DNA from: Vibrio azureus
Lineage (GTDB): Bacteria; Pseudomonadota; Gammaproteobacteria; Enterobacterales; Vibrionaceae
Length of the DNA stretch: 64,000 nucleotides
Assembly: GCF_002849855.1 (NCBI RefSeq)
Contig: NZ_CP018616.1
Span: forward strand, 2,914,001 to 2,978,000
Direction: 5' to 3'
Shown one piece after another: positions 31,702 to 42,631 of this stretch. Under the pieces are notes generated by a model. The model searched no databases. It was not told the origin of the DNA and saw only the letters and a program-made list of their open reading frames with translations. The translations under genes were made by a program, and so were the position numbers. Numbering within the stretch: the stretch's first letter is position 1; the number at the start of each line of letters is the position of its first letter.

Positions 31702-31730
31702 ATAATATTCAGCTCTAGATTTTTTGTCTA
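31702..31730 (-). promoter_or_regulatory. btuB promoter
   Basis: On the minus strand TAGACA (31730-31725), a 17-nt spacer and TATTAT (31707-31702). It places transcription start at about 31695, directly before the riboswitch aptamer. Confidence 0.55.
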
Positions 31731-31892
31731 GACAAGAGTGCGGTATAGCAACCTACATTGGGGGTTATTTCATGATTAAACGACACAGAACACACTATCT
31801 TTATCTCAATCAGTGTACAAAACTGGACATACTGTTGAGATTGAATAAAATCTGCGCTCTTAAACTGAACATGCACCATAAAAGGTAAAATC

Positions 31893-33002
31893 ATGGCGAC
31901 TCTTGATATCAATCCACAACGCTACCAAGAACAACTGGCAGAGAAGGTCGAACGCCTCACTGGTATGTTTGCTCAATACAACATGCCAAACTTGGAAGTA
32001 TTTGAATCACCAGAGCAGCACTACCGAATGCGTGCTGAGTTTCGAGTCTGGCATGACGGTGAAGACTTGTACTACATTATGTTCAACCAAGAAACTCGTG
32101 AAAAGTATCGTGTTGACCAATTTCCTGCGGCCAGTGCTTTGATCAATGAGCTGATGCCAATACTGATTGATAGCATGAAAGACAATGAGTCGCTGCGACG
32201 TAAACTGTTTCAAGTCGATTTTCTTTCTACACTCAGCGGCGAAATATTGGTCTCGTTACTTTACCATCGTCAACTTGATGATAAATGGATCCATGAAGCG
32301 AAAGCGCTCAAGCAACGTCTCAGTGAACAAGGTTATCACCTCAATATCATCGGCCGAGCGCGTAAAATGAAAATCGTTTTGGATCGTGATTACGTGATAG
32401 AAAAGCTCGATGTTCACGGCCAAAGCTACACTTATCAGCAGGTTGAAAATAGCTTTACTCAGCCAAATGGCAAAGTAGCAGAAAAAATGCTGGAGTGGGC
32501 GGTAGATTGTACCCGACAAAGCAGTGGTGACTTACTGGAGCTTTACTGTGGCAATGGTAACTTCTCTTTAGCATTGGCTCAAAACTTTGAACGCGTCTTG
32601 GCCACTGAGCTTGCCAAGCCATCGGTTATCTCAGCGCAATACAATATTGCGGCCAACAAGATCAATAATGTACAGATCCTTCGTTTATCTGCCGAAGAGT
32701 TTACCCAAGCCATTGAAGGAAAACGCGAATTCCGCCGCTTACAAGATGCAGGCGTCGATCTTAACAGTTACAACTGCAATACTATTTTCGTTGATCCGCC
32801 TCGCTCCGGAATGGATATCGATACTTGCAAGATGGTCCAAAATTACGAACGAATTATGTACATCTCTTGTAATCCTGAGACGTTAAAAGAAAATTTAGAC
32901 ATCTTAAGTGAAACACACCACGTGGTTCGTTTCGCCTTATTCGATCAATTCCCTTACACACACCATATGGAAGCCGGTGTGCTCCTTGAGCGTAAGGGCT
33001 GA
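31893..33002 (+). CDS. trmA: tRNA (uracil-5-)-methyltransferase
   Basis: SAM-dependent enzyme that makes 5-methyluridine at position 54 of the tRNA T-loop, 369 residues. The SAM-binding segment is [20 protein letters not shown] near residue 210. The catalytic cysteine and general-base region are in IFVDPPRSG and ISCNPETL. The ATG at 31893 has AAAGGTAAA upstream. It is divergent from btuB and convergent with yijD. Confidence 0.97.
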   Translation: MATLDINPQRYQEQLAEKVERLTGMFAQYNMPNLEVFESPEQHYRMRAEFRVWHDGEDLYYIMFNQETREKYRVDQFPAASALINELMPILIDSMKDNESLRRKLFQVDFLSTLSGEILVSLLYHRQLDDKWIHEAKALKQRLSEQGYHLNIIGRARKMKIVLDRDYVIEKLDVHGQSYTYQQVENSFTQPNGKVAEKMLEWAVDCTRQSSGDLLELYCGNGNFSLALAQNFERVLATELAKPSVISAQYNIAANKINNVQILRLSAEEFTQAIEGKREFRRLQDAGVDLNSYNCNTIFVDPPRSGMDIDTCKMVQNYERIMYISCNPETLKENLDILSETHHVVRFALFDQFPYTHHMEAGVLLERKG

Positions 33003-33040
33003 GCATAACCTCAAAATACTCGACTATTAAGTCAAAAAAA

Positions 33041-33063
33041 AGCGAGCTCAAGTAGCTCGCTTT
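33041..33063 (-). terminator. Terminator of fabR-yijD, also serving trmA
   Basis: An 8-bp stem agcgagct / agctcgct with a 5-nt loop has eight T on the minus strand and TTTG on the plus strand, so it is stronger for the minus-strand fabR-yijD transcript. Confidence 0.85.
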
Positions 33064-33091
33064 GTATTTGATGTCAGCAAAGACTGTGCTT

Positions 33092-33457
33092 TTATTCGAC
33101 AGACGCTTTCTTCTCCATGATCCCTAGCTTCTTGCCAATCCAGAGTAAAAGAACCATCGCAACTAAAATTGAGAAGAAGTTCGAGCCTGTTTCTGGATAT
33201 TGAGCTTTAACAAAGGCTGAGTGACCAAAAACACCCACGAAGAAGCAAGCAAGGGCAACCATTGGCAGTTCTTCCGAGACAGGGTTATTAAGGTATTCTT
33301 GATACAGTGCTTGAACCGCAAGCACAAAAGCAATAAGTGGGAAAATTGAGAAAGAAATTTCACTCATGGTAAACCATGACAGTAAAGCATCCCCACACAC
33401 ACCGGCAACCAGCGCCAAAATCAGCGTTTTCTTTTCAGAGTTGTTTCCATTCGACAT
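33092..33457 (-). CDS. yijD: DUF1422 family inner-membrane protein YijD
   Basis: A 121-residue protein with four hydrophobic segments (about 12-30, 35-50, 65-80 and 92-112), matching the YijD/DUF1422 family. Its function is not known. The start ATG 33457 overlaps the fabR stop by one base (TAATG), so it is translationally coupled to the regulator, as in E. coli. Confidence 0.88.
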   Translation of the reverse strand: MSNGNNSEKKTLILALVAGVCGDALLSWFTMSEISFSIFPLIAFVLAVQALYQEYLNNPVSEELPMVALACFFVGVFGHSAFVKAQYPETGSNFFSILVAMVLLLWIGKKLGIMEKKASVE

Positions 33458-34098
33458 TATTCTATTCCGCCTTTTAATCGGTTACGTTGACGTTCTTTCC
33501 GGTACCAATAAGCCCCTTTAGCGATCACTCGCAGTTGCATGATCAATCGTTCTGCAAGCTCATCACGCTCACGTCGATCTAAATCCAACGCTTCTGCACC
33601 CGAGCTAAAGACAAGAGTAACCGAGGCCTCGGCTTGAGTAAAAGCCTCTTCTTTGGTCATTCCTGTGCTCATTAAGTACTCCGTTAATTCTGCCGCAAAA
33701 TGCTGGATTTCTCGAGCAACGGCAGTACGAAATTCAGCAGAAGTGCCTGAGCGTTCTCGTAACAATAAACGAAAAACGTTAGGGCTACTTTCGATGAACT
33801 CCATAAAGGTTTCCACAGAGGTTCTAATGACACTGCCTTCCTTTACGATACGTTGGCGCGCTTGGCGCATCAACTGACGCAGTAGTAAACCACCTTCATC
33901 AACCATGGTGAGACCTAACTCATCCATATCTTTGAAGTGACGGTAAAAAGACGTTGGTGCAATGCCAGCTTCACGAGCAACTTCACGCAGGCTAAGATTA
34001 GAAAAGCTGCGATCCGCACTGAGCTGATTAAAGGCTGCATCAATCAGTGAGCGACGTGTTTTTTCTTTTTGCTGCGCGCGAATTCCCATTGATTTCAT
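33457..34098 (-). CDS. fabR: TetR-type transcriptional repressor FabR
   Basis: Repressor of unsaturated fatty-acid synthesis genes (fabA, fabB) that senses the acyl-CoA/acyl-ACP pool. 213 residues. The TetR helix-turn-helix [21 protein letters not shown] is almost identical to E. coli FabR, as is [25 protein letters not shown] in the ligand domain. Start ATG 34098 or 34089 ([13 protein letters not shown]) cannot be decided; neither has a good ribosome site. It is divergent from sthA across 289 bp. Confidence 0.95.
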   Translation of the reverse strand: MKSMGIRAQQKEKTRRSLIDAAFNQLSADRSFSNLSLREVAREAGIAPTSFYRHFKDMDELGLTMVDEGGLLLRQLMRQARQRIVKEGSVIRTSVETFMEFIESSPNVFRLLLRERSGTSAEFRTAVAREIQHFAAELTEYLMSTGMTKEEAFTQAEASVTLVFSSGAEALDLDRRERDELAERLIMQLRVIAKGAYWYRKERQRNRLKGGIE

Positions 34099-34387
34099 TC
34101 TAAGTTTGCTCGTTTACTATTGAGTATACAGGTTTCAATATAACGCATATCATCTTAAAGAAGAAAGTCACATTATCACCAATATACACCTGTCACATTA
34201 TTATCGAGGGGCAATTAATTGCAATCATATCGATGCAAATAATTGATGCTCAACATATCTTTATCGCCTTTTGCTCAATTCTGCGTGATCACTTCCACTC
34301 TCTCATCGCTAACCGTGTCCTCTACTTGAGAAATGAGTTAACATCTTGATATTGCAATGTTGAATAAATATAACAAGGAAAATTATT

Positions 34388-35788
34388 ATGGCTCAGACTC
34401 ATCACTATGACGTCATCGTAATCGGTAGTGGCCCTGGCGGAGAAGGGGCAGCGATGGGATTAGCCAAAGCGGGACTGAATGTTGCCATTGTTGAAAAAGA
34501 AAGCAGTGTCGGTGGCGGCTGTACCCATTGGGGAACCATCCCTTCTAAAGCACTTCGTCACGCCGTCAATCGCATCATTGAGTTTAATAATAACCCGCTT
34601 TTTTGCCACAACAATACCAGCTTACACGCAACCTTCTCTGATATCTTAAGCCATGCCAAGTCAGTCATCGATAAGCAAACACGACTTCGTCAGGGCTTTT
34701 ATGACCGAAACATGTGTACCCTACTTTTCGGTACCGCTCGATTTATTGATAAATATTCGATTGCCGTCATGCAAAGTGATGGCACAGAAGAGATCTTCAC
34801 CGCCGATAAATTTGTCATCGCAACAGGGTCTCGTCCTTATCAGCCAGATGATGTCGACTTTTTACACGAGCGAATCTACGATAGCGATTCCATCCTCAGT
34901 TTAGAACACGATCCTCGCCATATTATTATTTATGGTGCTGGTGTCATTGGTTGTGAGTATGCTTCTATTTTCCGTGGTCTCGGGGTAAAAACAGATCTGA
35001 TTAACACTCGAGATCGCTTGCTGTCTTTCCTGGATAACGAAATTTCAGATGCCTTATCCTATCACTTCTGGAACAACGGCTTAGTCATTCGTAATGACGA
35101 AACCTACGATAAGATCGAAGGGACAGAAGATGGCGTCATTATTCATTTACAATCCGGCAAGAAAATGAAAGCCGACTGTCTACTTTATGCTAATGGCAGA
35201 ACAGGCAACACCGATAAACTTAATTTACCGGCTGTCGGGTTAGAGCCCGACTCACGCGGTCAGTTGAAAGTCGATAGCAACTATCAGACAGATGTTGAAC
35301 ATATCTATGCGGTTGGGGATGTCATCGGTTATCCAAGCCTCGCAAGTGCTGCCTATGATCAAGGTCGCTTTGTCGTTCAAGCAATTACCAAAGGACAAGC
35401 TGATGGGCACTTAATTGAAGATATACCAACTGGAATCTATACCATTCCTGAAATAAGCTCCGTCGGTAAAACAGAACAAGAGTTGACTGCAGCAAAGATC
35501 CCTTATGAAGTCGGCCGCTCCTCTTTTAAGCACCTCGCCCGAGCTCAAATTGCCGGAAAAAATGTCGGCAGTTTAAAAATCCTCTTCCATCGAGACACCA
35601 AGGAAATTCTTGGCATTCACTGCTTCGGTGAACGTGCATCAGAAATCATCCACATTGGCCAAGCCATCATGGAACAAAAAGGCGAAGCCAACACGATTGA
35701 ATATTTTGTTAAAACAACATTTAACTATCCAACCATGGCTGAAGCTTACCGTGTCGCCGCTTTGAATGGTTTGAATCGCTTATTCTAA
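34388..35788 (+). CDS. sthA: Soluble pyridine nucleotide transhydrogenase
   Basis: Cytoplasmic flavoprotein that transfers reducing equivalents between NADPH and NAD+, 466 residues, as in E. coli SthA/UdhA. The FAD-binding motif [14 protein letters not shown] is at the N-terminus. The motif [16 protein letters not shown] has a single Cys where other disulfide reductases have CxxxxC, which is characteristic of this family. The NAD(P) site is [13 protein letters not shown] and the second FAD site [28 protein letters not shown] lies upstream of the start. Confidence 0.97.
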   Translation: MAQTHHYDVIVIGSGPGGEGAAMGLAKAGLNVAIVEKESSVGGGCTHWGTIPSKALRHAVNRIIEFNNNPLFCHNNTSLHATFSDILSHAKSVIDKQTRLRQGFYDRNMCTLLFGTARFIDKYSIAVMQSDGTEEIFTADKFVIATGSRPYQPDDVDFLHERIYDSDSILSLEHDPRHIIIYGAGVIGCEYASIFRGLGVKTDLINTRDRLLSFLDNEISDALSYHFWNNGLVIRNDETYDKIEGTEDGVIIHLQSGKKMKADCLLYANGRTGNTDKLNLPAVGLEPDSRGQLKVDSNYQTDVEHIYAVGDVIGYPSLASAAYDQGRFVVQAITKGQADGHLIEDIPTGIYTIPEISSVGKTEQELTAAKIPYEVGRSSFKHLARAQIAGKNVGSLKILFHRDTKEILGIHCFGERASEIIHIGQAIMEQKGEANTIEYFVKTTFNYPTMAEAYRVAALNGLNRLF

Positions 35789-35805
35789 AATTCGCTCTAC
35801 GATTA

Positions 35806-35833
35806 AAAACAGCAGGTACTCATCTGCTGTTTT
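35806..35833. terminator. Bidirectional terminator between sthA and dinF
   Basis: A 10-bp stem aaaacagcag / ctgctgtttt with an 8-nt loop has T-runs on both strands. It serves the convergent sthA and dinF genes. Confidence 0.85.
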
Positions 35834-35851
35834 TATTTCATGGCTTTCTAG

Positions 35852-37213
35852 CTACTTAGAGGTTTGATGGCTTGGCAAAAACTGCCCCTTGCGCCACTGA
35901 TAACAAAAGATCCCACCTAACCCTATGCCACGCATCAACATAAAACCCGTCATGGCAAACCATAGAGCATGATTTTGCCAAGAAGAAAACAGGTAAAAAA
36001 TAACAAAGAAACAACACGTCGCTAAAAACATACTATTACGCATCTCTTTACCCTTGGTAGCACCAACAAAAATACCATCAAGCAGAAAACACCACATTGC
36101 CACCAATGGCATGGCCACCAGCCAAGGAAGGTAGAACGATGCCTGTCGTTGAACCGCATCAATCGACGTGATCATGGCGATCAAGTGCGATCCAGCTAGA
36201 GCGAAAATTATCGTTAAACCAGCACAGATGATCACACTCCAGAAAAAAGTCCCGACCAAAGAATCACGCAATTGCTGACTATCCTTAGCCCCAATCGCTT
36301 TGCCAACCATGGCCTCTATCGCATAAGCAAAACCATCCATACCATAAGAAATGACCATTAAAAAGCCCATTAGCACCGCATTGGCAGCCACAATATCATC
36401 GCCAAAACTGGCTCCTTGGAAAGTCATAAAACTAAATGTGGCTTGCAAACACAGTGAACGTAAGAAAATATCTCGGTTGAGTTTGATGAAGCGGCCAATT
36501 TGATGTTGAGCATGACGCAGCCGCTGCCATGGTGAAGGGAGTTGTCTATGTCGCCATATTTTACACACACACAATAACCCAAAGATTAACCCAGAATAGT
36601 CGGCAATGACCGAGGCTAAAGCTGCCCCTTTAACTCCCCACTCCAGTCCAATCACAAATAACACATCAAGGACAATATTGATTAGATTAGTCAGAATAAC
36701 CATCCACATTGGCGCTGTTGAATTCTGTGTTCCGAGCAACCAGCCCAAGATAACAAAATTAATTAGGGCAGCAGGAGCACTCCAGACTCTTATCGAAAAG
36801 TATTCCATGCCATAATATTTAACTTCAGCACTAGCCTGACTCCAGCTAAAAATCAGTTCTGCAATGGGATGATGGGCAAGCAGAAACAGCACCGCAAACA
36901 ACAGCGCCATTGCTCCCCCTTGGACAAAAACCAAAGCCAGTTGTTGACGATCATCCTTGCCAAAAGCCTGAGCCGCTAATCCAGTGGTCGACATACGTAA
37001 AAAACCAAGCAACCAAAACGTCACACTTATCATGGTGCTACCAAGCGCCACCCCACCCAAATACCAGGCATGTTCAAGGTGGCCAATAACAGCAGCATCA
37101 ACTAATCCCAGTAGTGGAACAGTTACATTGGAGAGCACCATAGGAATCGCAAGGGCTAATACTTGACGATGAACTTTAGGGTTGGATAAAGGAGAAAAAA
37201 ATGAATTTGTCAC
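35852..37213 (-). CDS. dinF: MATE family efflux transporter, DinF type
   Basis: Inner-membrane multidrug/toxin extrusion protein with about 12 hydrophobic segments, 453 residues. Sequence such as NPKVHRQVLALAIPMVLSNV and PLLGLVDAAVIGHL is typical of the DinF branch. The start is placed at GTG 37213 (MTNSFFSPLSNPKV) because GAGGTG precedes it; the longer reading to 37303 runs through a palindromic repeat. In E. coli dinF directly follows lexA as an SOS operon; here a methyltransferase gene and a repeat lie between them. Confidence 0.9.
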   Translation of the reverse strand: MTNSFFSPLSNPKVHRQVLALAIPMVLSNVTVPLLGLVDAAVIGHLEHAWYLGGVALGSTMISVTFWLLGFLRMSTTGLAAQAFGKDDRQQLALVFVQGGAMALLFAVLFLLAHHPIAELIFSWSQASAEVKYYGMEYFSIRVWSAPAALINFVILGWLLGTQNSTAPMWMVILTNLINIVLDVLFVIGLEWGVKGAALASVIADYSGLIFGLLCVCKIWRHRQLPSPWQRLRHAQHQIGRFIKLNRDIFLRSLCLQATFSFMTFQGASFGDDIVAANAVLMGFLMVISYGMDGFAYAIEAMVGKAIGAKDSQQLRDSLVGTFFWSVIICAGLTIIFALAGSHLIAMITSIDAVQRQASFYLPWLVAMPLVAMWCFLLDGIFVGATKGKEMRNSMFLATCCFFVIFYLFSSWQNHALWFAMTGFMLMRGIGLGGIFCYQWRKGQFLPSHQTSK

Positions 37214-37254
37214 AGGCACCTCTCTAATTAAGGTAATTAGTGTACCTGAGGCTT

Positions 37255-37312
37255 TATACCCAAGTAACCTCAAGATGCACTCAATCAAGCACCTTGAAGT
37301 CACTTAGGTTAT
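37255..37312. repeat. Vibrio-type palindromic repeat (short form)
   Basis: Imperfect inverted repeat of about 24 bp: TATACCCAAGTAACCTCAAG then ATGC, a 10-nt loop, and GCACCTTGAAGTCACTTAGG then TTATA. It has the same terminal sequence as the 270-bp element at 54711-54980. It lies between dinF and the methyltransferase gene. Confidence 0.8.
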
Positions 37313-37323
37313 AAGGTCGTCAA

Positions 37324-38112
37324 TTACCACTTAATGTGAACCAACACTGGGGTTAAGCGGTATTTGAGCAATGGGATTTTTTTTAGCCATCGTTGCCACA
37401 TTTTCCAACGAAGACAGCATGAGTCAATAGGAGAAAGAACGTGTATCCATTGCACCCAAGGGAACCACGTCAATAGCTGCTTCGTTGGTCTCTCTAACCC
37501 ATGGGCATAGCGATCTGAGCCAAGCTTCTGTCCTAATTTACTTTCAGTTAAATCCCCGGCTAACACCATACATAATTCCGCGGAAGTAAAGTGTCGGCTT
37601 AACACTTGGATAAACTCAATCACTTGTGGTTGTGTACAATCAAGTAAGGCAGTTTCACATAAAATCAAGACAGGCACATTGATAGAGTGAGGCAAACGCT
37701 CCAACCAACTCATATCATGTGTGCTACCACAATAATGTTCATATCGCTCGTTGCGGTGGAACAAGCGCTGACGCCACAGTAAGTGTTCGGAAATATCTAA
37801 CTCAATCCAATGGCAACAACCATTGTCTAAACGATAAAAACGTGTATCTAAGCCAGCACCAACATTGATGATCAATCCATAGGGGTTCTGCTGTAGGAAT
37901 TGATTAACTCGTTGATCACAGAGTTTGGTTAATGTCGCATGTAAAAGCTGCTTTTGCTCGACATCACCATGAAGACAATCTGCTGCCATTTCACAATGGA
38001 AACACGCTTTAGCTGCAATTGGATCGTAAACTAATCCATTATCCACCAAGCTTTCACGGCTTCGTAGCAGTAAAGGTTTAAGCAAATGGCTGGGAACTTG
38101 GTGTAACGACAT
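37324..38112 (-). CDS. Class I SAM-dependent methyltransferase (leucine carboxyl methyltransferase-like)
   Basis: A 262-residue protein. The SAM site is NVGAGLDTRFYRL (about residues 84-96), followed by the acidic ELDIS that binds ribose hydroxyls; the upstream YDPIAAKA is typical of the Ppm1/LCM family (COG3315). The substrate is unknown. A Fur-type operator lies 40-66 bp upstream, so expression is probably raised under iron limitation. An AAGGG ribosome site precedes ATG 38112. It lies between lexA and dinF on the same strand, interrupting the E. coli-type order. Confidence 0.85.
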   Translation of the reverse strand: MSLHQVPSHLLKPLLLRSRESLVDNGLVYDPIAAKACFHCEMAADCLHGDVEQKQLLHATLTKLCDQRVNQFLQQNPYGLIINVGAGLDTRFYRLDNGCCHWIELDISEHLLWRQRLFHRNERYEHYCGSTHDMSWLERLPHSINVPVLILCETALLDCTQPQVIEFIQVLSRHFTSAELCMVLAGDLTESKLGQKLGSDRYAHGLERPTKQLLTWFPWVQWIHVLSPIDSCCLRWKMWQRWLKKIPLLKYRLTPVLVHIKW

Positions 38113-38151
38113 AGCACGCCCTTCTCTGAAGAGAAAAACTCACCATGCCAC

Positions 38152-38178
38152 AAATGATAATAACTATCAATATCATTT
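38152..38178 (-). promoter_or_regulatory. Putative Fur box
   Basis: The sequence AATGATAATAACTATCAAT followed by ATCATT is a near-palindrome that matches the ferric uptake regulator consensus in two overlapping registers. It lies in the 149-bp gap between lexA and the methyltransferase, where the latter's promoter must be. Confidence 0.75.
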
Positions 38179-38215
38179 GTGTGGAAGGTTTACAACGCGG
38201 CTTTATCTCTATCGT

Positions 38216-38241
38216 AAAGCCCAGTTTGAAAACTGGACTTT
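38216..38241 (-). terminator. Putative lexA terminator
   Basis: The stem AAAGTCCAGTTT / AAACTGGGCTTT with a 2-nt loop (minus strand, G-U allowed) lies 21 bp after the lexA stop. The T-run is weak, so termination may be partial. Confidence 0.5.
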
Positions 38242-38261
38242 ATGAACGACAACTTCAAGGT

Positions 38262-38885
38262 CTACATCCAGTCTGTATTACGAATAATGCCTACGGCAAG
38301 CCCTTCAATCGTTAAATGCTGCGAAGTCAGATCAACTTGAATTGGCGCAAACTCTTCATTTTCGGCATGTAAAAGAATAGTTGCACCTTTTCTTTCAATT
38401 CGCTTGACGGTTACATCGTCATCCACTCTCGCAACCACTACTTGGCCATCAGTGACATCTTGTGTTTTATGTACGGCCAGTAAATCGCCATCTAAAATAC
38501 CAATGTCTTTCATACTTTCTCCATTGACACGCAAAAGAAAGTCAGCCTTTGGTTTGAACATCGAAGGATCCACCTGATAATGAGATTCTACATGTTCTTG
38601 AGCTAAAATAGGTTCACCCGCAGCAACTCGCCCAATTAAAGGCAGTCCCTGACTTTCATTAGCCGATTCAACGTCTAACAAAATACGGATTCCACGGGAA
38701 GCGCCCGGGATAATTTCAATCGCTTGTTTGCGAGCAAGCGCTTTTAGATGTTCTTCTGCGGCATTCGCAGAACGGAAACCCAACTCACGCGCAATTTCTG
38801 CACGAGTAGGTGGCATTCCAGTTTCATCGATTTTGGATTTAATCAAATCGAAGACTTGTTGCTGGCGCAGCGTTAACGGCTTCAT
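38262..38885 (-). CDS. lexA: SOS-response repressor LexA
   Basis: Repressor of the DNA-damage regulon that cleaves itself when RecA is activated, 207 residues. The N-terminal winged helix is [21 protein letters not shown]. The scissile Ala-Gly is in RVAAGEP, and the Ser-Lys dyad is in NGESMKDIG and [12 protein letters not shown]. Two LexA boxes lie directly upstream, so it represses itself. It is divergent from plsB. Confidence 0.97.
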   Translation of the reverse strand: MKPLTLRQQQVFDLIKSKIDETGMPPTRAEIARELGFRSANAAEEHLKALARKQAIEIIPGASRGIRILLDVESANESQGLPLIGRVAAGEPILAQEHVESHYQVDPSMFKPKADFLLRVNGESMKDIGILDGDLLAVHKTQDVTDGQVVVARVDDDVTVKRIERKGATILLHAENEEFAPIQVDLTSQHLTIEGLAVGIIRNTDWM

Positions 38886-38892
38886 AGGTCAC

Positions 38893-38908
38893 CTGTCTTT
38901 TTATACAG
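38893..38908. promoter_or_regulatory. LexA box proximal to lexA
   Basis: CTGTCTTTTTATACAG fits CTG-N10-CAG. It ends 8 bp before the lexA start codon and overlaps the ribosome-binding region. Confidence 0.8.
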
Positions 38909-38912
38909 TCAA

Positions 38913-38928
38913 CTGTGAGTATATCCAG
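38913..38928. promoter_or_regulatory. LexA box distal to lexA
   Basis: CTGTGAGTATATCCAG fits CTG-N10-CAG and is close to the E. coli consensus. It lies 4 bp from the first box, giving the same tandem operator layout as the E. coli lexA gene. Confidence 0.85.
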
Positions 38929-38931
38929 TAA

Positions 38932-39255
38932 ATGAATAAATGAAAACCCAATTGGTTGTTTTTTAGTTTATTTGCCCCCTCTTTCAGAGTTTGTCCACAA
39001 ATCTAACTGTCAATAAAATGCACAGATACAGTATGAACCCCTATTAATTAGCCATTCTCTCTCTAGTTTGATTATTTTAGCGCCAATAAAATTAAAAGGT
39101 TTGACCAGTTTCTGTTATTCTTGCCACACTTAAAATTTGTTGCTTAAGCTTATTACTTGCTAATCGAAAGGCTTCTTTCTACCGATGAAAGACAAAGTCA
39201 TTAAGCGAGAAATAAGGATAAGTACTTTTGCATATCTATTGAGGCTGTAAACTCT
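38932..39255. other. Intergenic region lexA-plsB
   Basis: A/T-rich spacer that must carry the plsB promoter. Apart from the LexA operators at its left edge I see no clear motif, terminator or small gene in it. Confidence 0.4.
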
Positions 39256-41700
39256 ATGTCTTGTGGACAATCATTTTCACGCTCGTTACTCAAATTACCT
39301 CTATCGGTAATGGTAAAAGGCACCACTATTCCATCAAATCCAATTGATGATCTTCACATTGACTTGGCAAAACCTATCGTTTACGCCTTACCATTTCGCT
39401 CAAACGTCGACTTGCTCACCCTACAGAAGCAAGCAAAGAATTTGGGATTGCCTGATCCTCTGAGCCCATTAGAAGTCGGAGGAAAAACGCTCAATCGCTA
39501 CGTGTTTATTACTTCAAACCCAAAGGTGGTAAGCAGTAACCATAATATCCCTAGTGCTTCGATCGCGCTTTTCACTGAGCTTCTTGAACTGCACAAACAG
39601 GACCAAACTCTAGATATTCAAGTGATTCCAACGTCGGTACTGTGGGGGCGAAAGCCAGGTAAAGAGGAGCAAGTTAAGCCTTACTTACAGAGTATGAATG
39701 GCGCACAAAAAGCCATGGCCGTTATGACTGCAGGCCGAGACTGCTTGGTTCGTTTCAGTCCAGTGGTTTCATTACGTCATATGGCGGATGCTCATGGTAC
39801 AGATAGTGCGATTGCTCATAAGCTGGCTCGAGTCGCACGCATTCATTTTTCACGCCAAAAGCTCGCAGCATCAGGGCCAAACCTTCCACAACGTCAGGTT
39901 TTATTCGCCCGTTTAATGCAATCCCCCGCAATTGAACAAGCGATTGAGAACGAGGCAAGAAGCAAGGATATCTCGCTAGAAAAAGCCCATAAAATGGCCC
40001 ATGACATCATGGATGAAATCGCAGCAGACTTCTCATACGGCTTGGTTAAAAATGGCGACCGTATCATGAGCTGGCTATGGAATAAGCTCTATCAAGGCAT
40101 ACACATCAATAACGCTTCAAGCGTGCGTCGTTTGGCTCAAGATGGCCACGAAATTGTTTATGTTCCTTGTCACCGCAGTCACATGGACTATCTGCTGTTA
40201 TCATACGTGCTTTACAATGAAGGCATGGTACCTCCGCATATTGCAGCAGGCATTAACCTTAACTTCTTCCCTGCAGGTCCAATCTTCCGTCGTGGTGGTG
40301 CTTTCTTTATTCGTCGTAGCTTCAAAGGCAACAAACTGTATTCCACCATCTTCCGTGAATACCTGGCAGAGCTCTTTGCCAAAGGTTATTCCGTCGAATA
40401 CTTCAGCGAAGGTGGGCGCTCTCGTACCGGGCGCTTACTGCAAGCCAAAACCGGCATGTTAGCGATGACGATCCAAGCCATGTTGCGTGGTCTTAACCGT
40501 CCGGTGACATTAGTGCCCGTTTATATTGGCTACGAACACGTCATGGAAGTAGGAACTTACGCAAAAGAGCTACGAGGCTCACGCAAGGAAAAAGAAAATG
40601 CTAGCTTGGTCCTGCGAACTCTTCGCAAGCTACGTAACTTTGGTTTTGGTTACGTAAACTTCGGTGAACCCATTCAACTTAACCAATATTTGAATGAACA
40701 CGCGCCAGAATGGGCGAAAGACATCGACCAAATGGGCGGCAATAAACCACAATGGATGACACCCGTTGTTAACGACCTAGCCAATAAAATGATGACCCAC
40801 ATCAACGATGCTGCAGCCACTAACGCATTAACTCTGTGTGCCACTGCTTTACTGGCTTCTCGACAACGTGCGCTTTCTCGTGACTCTCTGATTCATCAAA
40901 TTGAATGCTACCTTGATGTGTTAAAGCATATCCCTTATTCAAGTACTTTTACTGTACCTAACGAAACCGCCGAGCAACTGGTGGATCACGCGATCTCATT
41001 AGATAAGTTTGTCCTTGAAACAGACAGCATGGGTGACATCATCTCTCTTGATCGTAGCCAATCGATTCTAATGACCTATTACCGCAATAACATCATCCAC
41101 TTATTTGCTCTGCCCTCATTAATTGCTCAAATCATTATTCGTCGTAAAAACCTAACCATAGAAAAAGTTCAAAGCAGCGTCGCACAGATTTATCCGTTCC
41201 TAAAAAAAGAGCTCTTTCTTAGTCATCAAGTCGACGAATTGAATGACTTGGTCTTGAAAACCCTGCATGAGTTAGCCAGACAACAAATGATCTACATGGA
41301 AGGGGATAAGCTAGAGATCAACCAGTCCAACTGTCAGCCTTTAGTGCTGCTTGGCCGCACTATCAGTGAGACCCTTCAACGTTACTCGATTGCGATGAAT
41401 CTACTGGTTGCGAACCACGAACTGGGCAAATCCGATCTTGAGCAAAAAAGCCAAGATATTGCACAGCGCCTAGGACGTTTGCATGGCATCAATGCTCCAG
41501 AGTTTTTTGATAAAGGCGTTTTCAGTGCGATGTTTAGCACCTTAAAGGAAGAAGAATATTTAGATACAGATGGTAACTGCAACGCAGAGAAAACCCAGCA
41601 GTTAGCTAAGCTGTTATCCGTACTGCTGTATCCAGAGGTAAAACTTACCATTGAGGAAAGTATCCACCAGCTGCAGGGACAGCACAGCGATCAAGACTAA
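39256..41700 (+). CDS. plsB: Glycerol-3-phosphate 1-O-acyltransferase
   Basis: Inner-membrane-associated enzyme that acylates position 1 of glycerol-3-phosphate, the first step of phospholipid synthesis. 814 residues, close to E. coli's 807. The catalytic HxxxxD motif is HRSHMD at residues 306-311, followed by the family blocks [21 protein letters not shown] and [12 protein letters not shown] in order. In E. coli plsB neighbours dgkA and lexA; here dgkA is absent from this position. A terminator shared with ubiA follows. Confidence 0.97.
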   Translation: MSCGQSFSRSLLKLPLSVMVKGTTIPSNPIDDLHIDLAKPIVYALPFRSNVDLLTLQKQAKNLGLPDPLSPLEVGGKTLNRYVFITSNPKVVSSNHNIPSASIALFTELLELHKQDQTLDIQVIPTSVLWGRKPGKEEQVKPYLQSMNGAQKAMAVMTAGRDCLVRFSPVVSLRHMADAHGTDSAIAHKLARVARIHFSRQKLAASGPNLPQRQVLFARLMQSPAIEQAIENEARSKDISLEKAHKMAHDIMDEIAADFSYGLVKNGDRIMSWLWNKLYQGIHINNASSVRRLAQDGHEIVYVPCHRSHMDYLLLSYVLYNEGMVPPHIAAGINLNFFPAGPIFRRGGAFFIRRSFKGNKLYSTIFREYLAELFAKGYSVEYFSEGGRSRTGRLLQAKTGMLAMTIQAMLRGLNRPVTLVPVYIGYEHVMEVGTYAKELRGSRKEKENASLVLRTLRKLRNFGFGYVNFGEPIQLNQYLNEHAPEWAKDIDQMGGNKPQWMTPVVNDLANKMMTHINDAAATNALTLCATALLASRQRALSRDSLIHQIECYLDVLKHIPYSSTFTVPNETAEQLVDHAISLDKFVLETDSMGDIISLDRSQSILMTYYRNNIIHLFALPSLIAQIIIRRKNLTIEKVQSSVAQIYPFLKKELFLSHQVDELNDLVLKTLHELARQQMIYMEGDKLEINQSNCQPLVLLGRTISETLQRYSIAMNLLVANHELGKSDLEQKSQDIAQRLGRLHGINAPEFFDKGVFSAMFSTLKEEEYLDTDGNCNAEKTQQLAKLLSVLLYPEVKLTIEESIHQLQGQHSDQD

Positions 41701-41722
41701 CTTTATCATCGCGCGTAACAAC

Positions 41723-41750
41723 AAAGGCATCCGATTTCGGATGCCTTTTT
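41723..41750. terminator. Terminator between plsB and ubiA
   Basis: The stem aaaggcatccga / tcggatgccttt with a 2-nt loop is followed by TTTT on the plus strand; a short A-run on the other side could make it work for ubiA too. Confidence 0.85.
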
Positions 41751-41776
41751 AGATTAAGTATATTAAGTTTGGTGTG

Positions 41777-42631
41777 TCACCAAAAAGCGACCAATAACCC
41801 GATCGCGACCACCATGCCAACATAGTTATTATTGAGGAAAGCGCTAAAGCATTGCTCACGCTCACGATGACGAATCAAGTGTTGTTGATAAGCAAACAAA
41901 GCAGCGACGGTTAAAATCGCCCAATAGTAGCTTTGTCCAAGCTGGTAATACACGCCGACTAACACCAGCATGGCCAGCGTCATCAATTGTAATATTCCGA
42001 TGGCCAATTTATCATGCCGACCGAAAAAAATAGCCGTCGACTTTATACCAATATGAATATCGTCATCACGATCTACCATTGCATATTGTGTGTCGTAAGC
42101 AATCGTCCACAGTGCATTAATGGCGAATAAAAACCAAACATTCCAAGGTAAGCTTCCCGTTTGAGCTGCCCAAGCCATAGGGATAGCCCAACTAAAAGCC
42201 AATCCTAGAAACAACTGAGGAAAATGGGTATAGCGTTTCATGAATGGATAAATAAAGGCCAAAATAATCGCAACAAACGACAACTGAATCGTTAATGTAT
42301 TCATGGTTAACACTAATAGGAATGACAGCAAAGTGAGCACAAGAAATAAGCCAATCGCTTCTTTGCTTGTCACCAAGCCAGCTGGCAATGGCCGTAGTTT
42401 GGTACGTTTAACATGGCCATCCACATGACGATCGGCAAAATCATTGATCACGCACCCAGCGCTGCGCATCAAAAATACACCTAATACAAACACTCCCAAG
42501 ACATGCCAGCTTGGTAGACCTTGAGCCGCAATGACGAGCGACCACATTGTTGGCCACAATAACAGCAATGAACCAATTGGACGGTTCATACGCATCAATT
42601 GCCAATACGCTTTGGCTTTTTGTAACGACAT
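41777..42631 (-). CDS. ubiA: 4-hydroxybenzoate octaprenyltransferase
   Basis: Membrane prenyltransferase that joins 4-hydroxybenzoate to the polyprenyl tail in ubiquinone synthesis, 284 residues with about eight hydrophobic segments. The two Asp-rich, magnesium-diphosphate-binding motifs are [15 protein letters not shown] and [12 protein letters not shown]. The ATG follows the ubiC stop immediately (TAAATG), so the two genes are one operon in pathway order. Confidence 0.97.
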   Translation of the reverse strand: MSLQKAKAYWQLMRMNRPIGSLLLLWPTMWSLVIAAQGLPSWHVLGVFVLGVFLMRSAGCVINDFADRHVDGHVKRTKLRPLPAGLVTSKEAIGLFLVLTLLSFLLVLTMNTLTIQLSFVAIILAFIYPFMKRYTHFPQLFLGLAFSWAIPMAWAAQTGSLPWNVWFLFAINALWTIAYDTQYAMVDRDDDIHIGIKSTAIFFGRHDKLAIGILQLMTLAMLVLVGVYYQLGQSYYWAILTVAALFAYQQHLIRHREREQCFSAFLNNNYVGMVVAIGLLVAFW

